From positions 1-64,000 of the forward strand of contig JALDNG010000502.1 of assembly GCA_024349245.1 (NCBI GenBank): DNA of 64,000 nt, read 5' to 3'. Below are positions 1-10,387 of the stretch, piece by piece; within the stretch, counting starts at the first letter, position 1; each line of letters starts with the position of its first letter. The stretch is from Neodontobutis hainanensis (Eukaryota > Chordata > Actinopteri > Gobiiformes > Odontobutidae). The translations under genes were made by a program, and so were the position numbers. Below the pieces are notes generated by a model, which did not search any database, was not told where the DNA came from, and saw nothing but the letters and a program-made list of their open reading frames with translations.

Positions 1-3000
1 AGCATCGATGAAAATGTTACTGATCAGGAGTAACTTCATCCACCAGAGAGGCTGTGAGAAAAGACACAAAGGAAAAAGGAAATCAGGAAATAAATCTTTG
101 TATTTACTTTATAGATGTATTATACTGTGCTGTTCAGTGCATATTTTCATTTCATGGGCTTTAAAATAAGTAGGTAAATTTCTAAAACTTAAGGGTGCAT
201 AATTAAAATAATCTTGCATTCTTCCAGGCATTCTTGCATTATCTTAAGCATTTACACCTGGAACACTGAACCAAATAAATGATACGGTTTATGATATCAC
301 TGCACTGTCCCAACTTTAAGCCCCGGTCAGAACCAATCCCACAGAAACTGAAACTAGACAACATGTGTGAGGAATGTAATGAGCCTGCTCTGTGCCAAAT
401 CAACAGTGGCCATGACGTATTCCACAAACCAGTTCTAATTATACACTTGTGCTCATAAGTACATATCCTGGAAGAATTTGGAAATTTTGGGAGTTTTTTG
501 GGAGTTGAGAATATGAATGAACTTTTTTATTCATAGTTAGTGGTTTGGTGAAGCCATTTATTATAAAAACATTTGTGTTTACTCTTTTAAAATGATAATG
601 ACAACAGACACTATCCAAATGAACTTGTTTAAAAGATTACACAAACAACTACAAGGTTAAGACAACATTGCCCAATCAATGATGCAATTCACAGCTACAT
701 ATGCTGCACTATTCCAGACGCTAGTGAGACTTGAACATGCATATTGAGTGTTCTCTGTCTCAGGCCTGTCTTGTGGTGAATAAATCTTCTGCTCTAAGTC
801 ATGCATTCTGTGTCTTTCAGTCTATCTTGTCTCAAATCCAATCGGCTAAATAGAGGTGGTCAGCAGCTTTCTACAACAGTGAGGTCCAAAGCGTCACTAG
901 TACCTCTAGTACTACACAAAATATCTACTAGAAGTACTAGTGTGCTCAAAAATGTGCACTGGTAATAGTAGCTTTCCATAGAAGGGTTAACTAAGAATCC
1001 CCATGTGTCTCACCTGTTGGTAATGTTCCATAGCGATCACAAAAATACTTAAGAAATTCACAAAAAGGATCACTCGGTCGAAGCAGTCGGTGGCAACATA
1101 TTTTTGAGGTGTTCCCTGAAATAGGCATAGACTTTTCGCCGGATCTCTATTTGAGCGCTGTCAGATGGAGGCCGTCTGTGGGACCTAATATAAGAACTGA
1201 AAAGATGCAGTTTTTCAAAATGTGATTTTACTGTAGTTCAGACACCTGCTAATAAACCAGCAGCTGTAATAATCTTTCTGAGGCTATGTCCAAATTTATT
1301 TACACAGCATTGTATTTTTCTATTCCTAAAAGTCCCTATTGATATATTATTTGAAAAAGTAAGGTCATGAACACAAAGAACACAGTAATACAGTTAAGTC
1401 TCTGTCTAACCTCATTTCAAAGTAGACTTTTGTAAGAATCTAGTTGCTTGTTCTTTTAAAAGAACTGCAACTTGTATTCTATCTTCTTGTTCTTCATGCT
1501 GCTGCTGCTCATGAACATCGAGAACTGGGTACTAATCACTACAGCACACACGTTCGTCATGACAAATGCTCCGAGCTGATGTGAAAGAAGAGCAGTCACT
1601 TTAAAACCACAACATAAAAGACAGGAAGTAAAAGAAGAATAAGAAAAACAGACAGCTTCAGTGAATGTCAGTCTGAGGAGTGTTCAAATGAGTATCTGAG
1701 TTTGGGAAAAGAGGCCAGTGGGTTTCAGTATCACAAAGAGAGCTTGGGGTACGCAGTTAGCTTTGTTTCCGTTGTCATTTAAAAAAAATACTCCAGAGCA
1801 CCTGTACGAAAGCGGCTGTACTTTAAGAACTACAGGACAGAGACACGTAATGAGACCTGTACCCTGCCAAATGGCCTTTAGTAGCTTAGATCATTCATTT
1901 GTAGGCTTCACCCTGTTCTTGAGATTTGTTCTTTTAGAACATTTTTCAGTTAATGTAAAAAAGATTTGGTGAAAATCCTCTTAAGTAGGGTTTAAGTAGA
2001 TATTTCTACACAAGAAGCTTCATGAATGAGGCGACCATTCTTTTTCCTAAGTCCAAAAGTAATTTCTCACCACATGTAACAAAAATGGGAACTAAAAGAA
2101 AAATAAGGTGTGCCCCAATCTCTCACGTCTCTGATCTACCCGCCGACAACAGAATGTAGAACAAATTTACACAACTGATGATTTAAAAACGCAACACTAT
2201 CAAGTTGGTGAGAATTCATCAATCAAGTGAGAACTATGTATACACTTTCTGGTGTTAATGATATTGATTTTGCTGTTCATTTAAAAACCAGTGTATGCAA
2301 AAATTTTCACCAAAATAAAAGGCATTATGAATTAGTTTTTCTTTCTCTTTTGACTTTGATTTGAAATTTCGCCAAATACAGCTTTCAGGGTATATACTAA
2401 AGCTTAAGGGTATATCTTTGCCTCTGTAAAATATAAAAATCGAATACTTACCACAGTCACAACTATAAAAATAAAAACTCCAAAAGAAAAGGCATCCATG
2501 ACAAAATACATGATTTCTGACCATCCTTCCAGTGTGATGACCTGAGGATTTTCAAATGAAAAATACACAGATCAATAAAGAGTTCAAAGACAAATCTGTT
2601 CAGGTGAGTAGATACTGAGATATTAAAAAAAAAAAAAAGTGCATGTACATAATTATTCAAAGCCTTTGCCATAACACTCAAAATTGAGCTCAGACACGGT
2701 TGTGTTCAAAAAATTACATACCCTGGCAGAATTTTTGTTTTTTTGGCCATTTTCCAAAGAATATGAATGATAACATAAAAACTTTTTCCAGCTCATTACT
2801 GTTTTTTTTTTTTTAAATAAATTTTAACGTTTAATTTAAACTTTTTAAAGTTTTTATTGTGGGGTATTGTTTGTAGAATTTTGAGACAAATTATGAATTT
2901 AATCAATTTTGGGAAAAGGCTGTAACATAAAATGTGGAAAAAGTGAAGCACTGTGAATATGTTTCTGATGCACTGTACAAGTGATCATACTGTTTACATA

Positions 3001-3384
3001 ATTATTTATTGTTTTATTTGTCCTGTGTGTGTATTGTGTATGTAAAGCATCCTCTGAAAAGCGCTATTTAAATTTGATTTATTATTATTACTCACCTGAA
3101 ATATAGCTATCCAAGCATAACCAATGTCGTCAAAGTTAATGATTCCTTCATAAGGGTTCTCGCCACGTTGACACTCTCTGTACAAACTGTTCCAGTTCAC
3201 ACAGTCGTGAGAGTCATTAAACGAAGCCAGGGCCTGACTCTCAGGTAAAACCATGCACTGGGTGTTGTTTTTGACTGTAGATGGTACGTTACTGCAATGC
3301 TGACCATCGTTGTCAAATGGTGAACAGATGAAGGGTGAGTTGTTAGGGTCAGAGTAGAAAGGATGCATGGTCCTGTTGTACTGT
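1..3384 (-). pseudogene. T-type-like Ca2+ channel exons, copy 1 (inverted)
   Basis: Inverted partial copy of the channel gene at 15393-30688. Minus-strand exons: domain I extracellular loop 3384-3096, pore helix 2541-2452 (contains ITLEGW), S6 1575 to about 1460 (GAFVMTNVCAVVISTQF), I-II linker plus domain II S1 1184-1014 (FDRVILFVNFLSIFVIAMEH), and domain II S2 from 51 off the left edge. The loop exon is in frame but lacks one Asp codon relative to copy 3 (RGENPYEG against RGDENPYEG). The pore exon is in frame. The 1184-1014 exon appears to lack one A in an A5 run. No domain I S1-S5 exons lie upstream toward the palindrome centre, so this copy is 5'-truncated. Confidence 0.85.
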
Positions 3385-3726
3385 CTGAGGAGAGACATAG
3401 AGACATACACACTTTAATACTTTTTGTCTGTAGACAATGAAGACAAAACCAATCATCTGATAAATACAGAAGTCTAGCAATACTTTTAGAAAGCAACAGC
3501 CAAATGTGAGACTAAAGCCATTGCTTAATGCTTATAGGTCCAGTTGCATAATATATATTTAACATGTGTTGACGCTGCAACTCTCTATATCCATATCACA
3601 AAAGACTGCTGGAAATGCAACATTGTTAGTATTCCATTTATCTTTCAGACTTTGAATGACCAAATCAAACATTTGTGCCCAGATTGGATATAAAGGTATG
3701 TTGGTTTGCTGAGTGACAGATCAAGT

Positions 3727-4128
3727 TTATGTAGGATTCCTTAAGTCTTTGGCGAGTGTGGTTGAAAAAATAAATATATTATTGTGGAATAAGTTTGAGA
3801 GAAAACAACAGATGTCTTTTGGTGATTTATTTAAGGAAAAAGGAAAAAAGAATTCAGAGACATCTTTTGCAAAAGGAGGAATGGAAAATACAACTCTGTC
3901 CGTGTACAGAGCTGCATGAACAGTCCCCATGTTAACTAGGCAGGCTTAGAATTTATACTGAAATCACAGCAGATAAGAAAAATTAAACACTGGCTCTCAG
4001 GAGTGAGCCATCTAACATGAAAGACAATTTTATCAGTTTGAAAACAGTACACACAGATGGTGCGCACATCATTATGTCAAGGACAGCACAGAGCATGTGA
4101 AAGAGGAAAATATGATTTTCCCATTACA
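3727..4128 (-). mobile_element. Retrovirus-like LTR, left arm
   Basis: Inverted copy of the element at 14643-15049, with the same polypurine run on its upstream side, TATA-like box and AATAAA signal. The stretch 4129-4708 is the inverted equivalent of 14064-14642, in which I see nothing codable. Confidence 0.4.
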
Positions 4129-4708
4129 ATTCCCTCCTTTTGATCAAACACAATTGATCAACCAAAATCAATCAAAACTCAATTAGGATACAAAACATAA
4201 ATCAAATTAACCTTAACTTTGTGAGTTGTACTAAAGTTTGTGGTGCCAAAACCCAGCCGAGGGCTGACTAAATCAAGTAGAAACATTTCATACTATCAGT
4301 AGCTGACCTAACGCTGGGAAAAGAACACCACAGCCCCTCCCTCACAGGCGGCGTAACTCACTAGGGTTAAACATAAGCATTAGATGAAAAATATTCACAA
4401 AACAAATTAGTTTGTAAAACTTAAAAACCTTCAAGTCAATTAAGACTTTAAATCAAAGAAAGCATTATAGAAAAAATTTAAAAACACCACATGTAAGTCC
4501 ACAATTTTAGCCTTAGCGTGTCTAAAATAACAAAAATTAAAATTATCAGGTTTAAAAGTTGATTAGCTGTGATTGCTTCGGTGACTATATTTCACAATTA
4601 CTATTTCAAAAGAAAATTACATGTGGATTACACAGACATAGGAACATACTTAGTCATACTTAGTCTTCTTCAAATAGATGAGCAAATAAAACAGAATTAA
4701 CAGAATCT

Positions 4709-5188
4709 GTTATGTTCTGGTCGGATAACCCAAACGCAGGCACACACGTAGTTCACAAAAACAAGTTTATTTAAATGATCAACTTATAACTGTCGGTTCC
4801 TTCGGGATAACGAGGTAGCAGGGTCCGGACCGGGTTGAGCTGGAGCGTGACGAGCTGAAGGACCGGCGAGGCTCAGGGATGACCGAGGAGGCGAGAACCG
4901 GACTGGAGGTAGGACGGGAAGGATCTGCGGTGAACAAAGGAAACAGGTAAGTACATACATAAATCCAAACTCTACGAACGCGACGTATTACTAACTGTCG
5001 CCAATGTTACGATCTGGCGCCGAGGAGCAGGCTGCGGTGCTTCTTATTCCTCTTGATTGTTCACTCGGCTCAGCTGGGCTTGCTTCGCCGGCGCTCCCGC
5101 ACACCTGTCTCCTCTCTGCGAATCCGTGGGGCGGGGAGCCCGGCGCGGAGGCCACGGCCAACTGTGCCGAGTCCTGATCCCCGTGACA
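4709..5188 (-). mobile_element. Ty3/gypsy 3' LTR, left arm
   Basis: Inverted copy (480 bp) of the LTR at 13577-14063, with the same terminal TGTCACGGGG and TAACA ends and a few small indels. It separates channel-gene sequence from the minisatellite in the left arm. Confidence 0.8.
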
Positions 5189-5404
5189 GTACCCTCTATG
5201 GACGCCACCTGGCGGCCTATCCCATTTCTCCGGATGGCGTAGAAAAATTCTCGGATCAGGGATGGATCCAGAATGTTTCTCCGTGGCACCCAACAGCGCC
5301 TCCGGCCCATAACCCTCCCAATCCACTAAAAACTGAAGGCCTCGACCCCGGCGCCGTACATCCATAATCCGCCGTACCGTGTAAGCTGGGTGATCGTCAA
5401 TCAT
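5189..5404 (-). pseudogene. Ty3/gypsy pol tail: chromodomain, left arm
   Basis: Inverted copy of the chromodomain at 13358-13576. Here the N-terminal half (DDHPAYTVRRIMDVRRRGRG) is intact, but a frameshift after EGYGPE replaces the expected ERCWVPRRN. The two arms are thus broken at different points. This is a non-functional remnant of a retrotransposon integrase end. The next bases toward 5188 form the polypurine tract and the LTR start. Confidence 0.83.
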
Positions 5405-5409
5405 CCTGG

Positions 5410-8392
5410 GCGGCGGCGGGGGAGGACAGGAGACTAGAGGAGGCAGAGGAGACAGAGAGACTAGAGGATTGCAGAGGTCACAGAGAGACCAGAGGAGGTA
5501 GAGGCCACAGAGAGACGAGAGGAGGCAGAGGACACAGACAGACCAGAGGAGGCAGAGGCGACAGAGAGACTAGAGGAGGCAGAGGAGACAGAGAGACCAG
5601 AGGAGGCAGAGGCCACAGAGAGACGAGAGGAGGCAGAGGAGGCAGAGAGACCAGAGGAGGCAGAGGCCACAGAAAGACCAGGGGAGGCAAGGAGAGTCTT
5701 GAGGAGGCAGAGGCCACAGAGAGACCAGGGAGGCAGAGGAGGCAGAGAGACCAGAAAGGCAGATGCCTCAGAGAGACCAGAGTAGGCAGCGGCCAGAGAG
5801 AGACCAGAGAAGGCAGAGGCCACAGAGAGACCAGAGGAGGCTGAGGCCACAGAGAGACCAGAGGAGGCAGAGAGACAGAGAGACCAGAGGAGGCAGTTAG
5901 AGCAGAGGAGGCAGAGGAGGGAGAGAGACCAGAGGAGGCAGAGGCCACAGAGTGACTAGAGGAGGCAGAGGAGACAAAGAGACCCGAGGAGGCAGAAGAC
6001 ACAGAGAGACTAGAGGAGGCAGAGGCCACAGAGAATCTAGGATAGGCATAGGCTACAGAGAGACCAGAGGAGAGCAGAGGTTACAGAGAGACCAGTGGAG
6101 GTAGAGAGAGCAGAGGAGGCAGAGAAGGCAGAGAGACCAGTGGAGGCAGAGGAGACAGAGTGACCAGAGGAGGCAACGGGGCAGAGAGGCCACAGGAGGC
6201 AGAGGCCACAGAGAGACCAGAGGAGGCAGAGGACACAGACAGACCAGAGGAGGCAGAGAGAGCAGAGGAGGCAGAGAAGGCAGAGAGACCAGTGGAGGCA
6301 GAGGAGACAGAGAGACCAGAGGAGGCAGAGCCCATAGAGAGACCAGAGGAGGCCGAGGCCATAGAGAGACCAGAGTAGGCAGAGAAAGAGAGACCAGAGG
6401 AGGCAGTTAGAGCAGAGGAGGCAGAGGAGGCAGAGAAACCAGAGGAGGTAGAGGCCACAGAGTGACTAGAGGAGGCAGAGGAGACCAAGAGACCAGAGGA
6501 GGCAGAGGCAATAGAGAGAGCAGTGGAGGCAGAGAGACCAGAGGGGACAGAGGAGTCAGAGAGACAAGGGAAGGCAGAGGCCACAGAGAGAGCAGAGGAG
6601 GCAGAGGCCATAGAGACACCAGAGGAGGTATAGGAGGCAGAGAGAGACCAGAGGAGTTTGAGGAGAAAGAGAGAAACAGAAGAGGCAAAGGAGACAGAGA
6701 GACCAGAAAAGGCAGATGCTTCAGAGAGACCAGAGGAGGCAGATGCCTCAGAGAGACCAGAGGAGGCAGCGGCCAAAGAGAGACCAGAGAAGGCAGAGGC
6801 CACAGAGAGACCAGAGGAGGCAGAGGAGGCAGAGCACACAGACAGACCAGAGGAGGGAGAGGCCACAGAGAGACCAGAGGAGGCAGAGGAGACAGAGAGA
6901 CCAGAGGAGGCAGAGGCCACAGAGAGACCAGAGGAGGCAGAGGCCACAGAAAGACCAGGGAGGCAAGGAGAGTCTAGAGGAGACAGAGGCCACAGAGAGA
7001 CCAGGAGAGGCAGAAGAGGCAGAGAGACCAGAAAAGGCAGATGCCTCAGAGAGACCAGAGGAGCCAGCGGCAGCAGAGAGACCAGAGGAGGCAGAGAGAC
7101 CAGAGAAGGCAGAGGATACAAAGAGACCAGAAGAGGCAGAGAGACAGAGAGACCAGAGGAGGCAGTTAGAGCAGAGGAGGCAGAGGAGGCAGAGAGACCA
7201 GAGGAGGCAGAGGCCACAGAGTGACTAGAGGAGGCAGAGGAGACAGAGAGACCAGAGGAGGCAGAGGCCACCGAGAGACGAGAGGAAGCAGAGGAGGCAG
7301 AGAGACCAGAGGAGGCAGAGGCCACAGAGAGACCAGTGGAGGTAGAGAAAGCAGAGGAGGCAGAGAAGGCAAAGAGACCAGTGGAGGCAGAGGAGACAGA
7401 GAGACCAGAGGATTGCAGAGGTCACAGAGAGACCAGTGGAGGTAGAGAAAGCAGAGGAGGCAGAGAAGGCAGAGAGACCAGTGGAGGTAGAGGAGACAGA
7501 GAGACCAGAGGCGGCAATGGGGCAGAGAGGCCAGAGCAGGCAGAGGCCACCGAGAGTTCAGAGGAGGAAGAGAGACAGAGAGACCAGAGGCCACAGAGAG
7601 ATCCAGAGAAGACAGAGGTCACAGAGAGACCAGAGGAGGAAGAGGACACAGAGAGACCAGATGAGGTAGAGGCAACAGAGAGACCAGGAGGCAGAGAAGG
7701 CAGAGAGTCTAGAAGAGACAGAGGCATAGAGAGACGAGAGGAGGCAGAGGCAAAAGAGAGACCAGAGGAGATAGAGGAGACAGAGAGAGCAGAGGAGCCA
7801 GAGGCGACAGAGAGAGCAGAGGAAGCAGAGGAGACAGAGATACCAGAGGAGGCAGAAGCCACAGAGAGACCAGAGGAGGCAGAGAAACAAGAGAAGGCAG
7901 AGGCCACAAAGTGATCAGAGGAGGCAGAGGCCACAGAGAGACCAGAGGAGGCAGAGGCCACAGAGAGACCAGAGGAGGCAGAGAGACTAGTGGAGGTAGA
8001 GGAGGCAGAGAGACCAGAGGAGGCAAAGGCCACAGAGTGACCAGAGGAGGCACAGAGTCCAGTGAAGGCAAAGGCCACAGAGAGACCAGAGGAGGCAGAG
8101 GAGGCCGAGAGACCACAAAAGGCAGATGCTATAGAGAGACCAGAGGAGGCAGATACGACAGAGAGCAGAGGAGGCAGAGAGACAGAGAGACCAGAGTAGG
8201 CAGAGAGACCAGAGGAGGCAGGGGAGGCAGAGAGAGCAGAGGAGGAAGTGTCCAGAGAGAGAGTAGGAGGCAGAGGAGACAGAGAGACCAGAGGAGGCAG
8301 AGGCAAGAGAGAGACCAGTGGAAGCAGAGAGACAAGAGGAGGCAGAAGAGGCAGAGAGACCAGAGGAGGCAGAGGCCAAAGAGAGACCAGTC
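5410..8392 (+). repeat. 27-bp GA-rich minisatellite, copy 1
   Basis: Tandem array of a 27-bp unit built around AGACCAGAGGAGGCAGAGG, with GGCCACAGAGA and GGAGACAGAGA variants. Because the unit is a multiple of three and lacks stops in most frames, long open frames appear on both strands. On the plus strand they read as RPEEAEATE or GHRETRGGR, and on the minus strand as SGLSVASAS. One minus-strand frame exceeds 400 codons. I treat these as repeat translations, not genes. The array abuts a gypsy chromodomain at its left edge (minus strand) and the 23-bp satellite at its right edge. Confidence 0.92.
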
Positions 8393-9832
8393 TGTACTAC
8401 TGCACCTCTACAGTCTGTTCTAAAATCATGTCTACAGTCTTTTCTAATACTCATATACAGTCTGTTCTATTTCTCGTGTACATTCTGTAGTAATGCACCT
8501 TTAAAGTCAATTCTTCTGCAGCATCATCAGTCTGTTCTACTGCAAGTCTACAGTCTGTTCTAATGCCAGTTTACAGTCTGTACTACTGCTCTACTACAGT
8601 CTCGTCCACTGCACGTCTACAGTCTGTTTTACTGCACATCTACAGTCTGTTCTAATGTACATCTACTGCCTGTTCTAATGCAAGCCTACAGTCTGTACTA
8701 CTGCTCCTACAGTCTGTACTACTGCATTTCTACAGTCTATTCTTCTGCACATTGTCAGTCTGTTCTACTGGATGTTTACAGTCTGTTCTAATGCTCGTCT
8801 ACAGTCAGTTTTACAGTCTGTTCTAATGCAAGTCTATAGTCTGTTTTACTACTCATCTACGATCTGTTCTTTTGCAGGTCTACAGTCTGTTCTAATAAAC
8901 GTCTACAGTCTGTTCTACTGCACATCTACAGTCTGTTCTAATGCAAGTCTACAGTCTGTATTACTGCTCATCTACAGTCTGTTCTAAAGCATGTCTAGAG
9001 TGTTTTCTAATACTCATATACAGTCTGTTCTAATGCATGTCTACAGTCTGTACTACTGCATCTCAACAGTCTATTCTTCTGCACATTGTCAGTCTGTTCT
9101 ACTGGACGTTTACAGTCTTTTCTAATTCTCATCTACAGTCTGTATTACTGCACCTCTACAGTCTGTTCTAAAGCATGTTTAGAGTGTTTTCTAATACTCA
9201 TATACAGTCTGTTCTAATGTTTGTCTACAGTCGAACTACTGCACCTCTACATTTTGTTATAAAGCATATCTAGAGTGTTTTCTAATACTTATATAGAGTC
9301 TCTTCTACTGGACGTTTATAGCCTGTTCTAATGCTCGTCTATAGTCAGTTCTAAAGCCAATCTAGAGTCTGTACTACTGCTGCTCTGAAGTCTGCTCAAC
9401 TGCACGTCTACTGTCTGTTCACCTGCACCTCTACAGTCTGTTCTAATGCCAGTTTACAGTCTGTACTACTGCTCTACTACAGTCTCGTCCACTGCACGCC
9501 TACAGTCTGTTTTACTGCACATCTACAGTCTGTTCTAATGTACATTTACTGTCTGTTCTAATGCAAGCCTACAGTCTGTACTACTGCTCATCTACAGTCT
9601 GTTCTACTGCACGTCTACAGTCTGTTCTAATGCACATCTACAGTCTGTTCAAATGTAAGTCTACAGTCTGTACTACTGGTCATCTACTGTCTGTTCTACT
9701 GCACCTCTACAGTCTGTTCTACTACACGTGTACAGTCTCTACTACTGCACTTCTAAAGTCTGTTCTAATGCAAATCTATAGTCTGTTTTACTGCTCATCT
9801 ACGGTCTGTTCTACTGCAGGTCTACAGACTGT
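8393..9832 (+). repeat. 23-bp satellite array, plus orientation
   Basis: About 60 tandem copies of a diverged 23-bp unit with core CTACAGTCTGTTCTAATGC. Variants end in ACTGCACGT, ATGCAAGT or AAGCATGT. It begins exactly where the 27-bp minisatellite ends. The first 170 bases belong to the palindrome arm and the rest is the spacer. A second-order pattern is visible: a block with an AATACTCATATACAG variant recurs near 8445, 9010 and 9190. Short open frames here are repeat translations. Confidence 0.9.
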
Positions 9833-9835
9833 AAA

Positions 9836-10387
9836 CGTCAGTAGAACAGACTGACAATGTGCAGAAGAATAGACTGTAGAGATGTACTAGTACAGACTGT
9901 AAACGCATTAGAACAGACTGTATATGAGTATTAGAAAACACTCTAGACATGCTTTAGAACAGACTGTTGAGGTGCAGTAGTTCAGACTATAGACTAGCAT
10001 TAGAACAGACTATATATGAGTATTAGAAAATACTCTAGACATGCTTTAGAACAGACTGTAGAGGTGCAGTTGTTCAGACTGTAGACAAACATTAGAACAG
10101 ACTGTAGATGTGCAGTAGAAGAGACTGTAGAGTTGCAGTAGTATAGACTGTCGACAATTATTAGAAAGGACTGTAGAGGCGTGCAGTAGAACGGACTGTA
10201 GACAATTATTAGAACAGACTGTAGACTTGCAGTAGAACAGACTGATGATGCTGCAGAAGAATTGACTTTAAAGGTGCATTACTACAGAATGTACACGAGA
10301 AATAGAACAGACTGTATATGAGTATTAGAAAAGACTGTAGACATGATTTTAGAACAGACTGTAGAGGTGCAGTAGTACAGACTGGTC
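9836..10387 (-). repeat. 23-bp satellite array, minus orientation
   Basis: The same 23-bp repeat as the preceding array but on the opposite strand; the switch falls within a few bases of 9833. Bases 9840-9960 match the complement of about 8985-9110 variant for variant. The original palindrome therefore probably had its centre here, and the left side carries roughly 0.7-0.9 kb of extra repeat copies or the right side has lost them. Confidence 0.88.

Larger units (their letters stand above)
1..8564 (+). repeat. Left arm of giant inverted repeat
   Basis: Positions 1-8564 are the near-perfect reverse complement of 10208-18783. Paired positions sum to about 18,772-18,784 along the whole arm, so indels are small. 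Pairing is readable at both ends: the first 20 bases match the complement of bases ending at 18783, and 8551-8564 match the complement of 10208-10221. The arm carries, on the minus strand, calcium-channel exons (1-3384), a retrovirus-like LTR, a gypsy LTR and chromodomain. On the plus strand it has the purine-rich strand of a 27-bp minisatellite. The outer limit is the window edge, so the arm may extend further left. Confidence 0.95.

Noticed and set aside
5461..8306. Long open frames (up to 414 codons) rich in Ser/Leu/Ala or Glu/Arg/Pro in the palindrome arms
   Set aside because: They are phase-keeping translations of the 27-bp minisatellite, open on both strands at once, with no start context, splice or domain evidence.
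8393..10387. Possible CRISPR-like array with 23-bp repeats
   Set aside because: Units are directly adjacent and all diverged variants of one sequence, with no unique spacers, no cas genes, and a vertebrate context.
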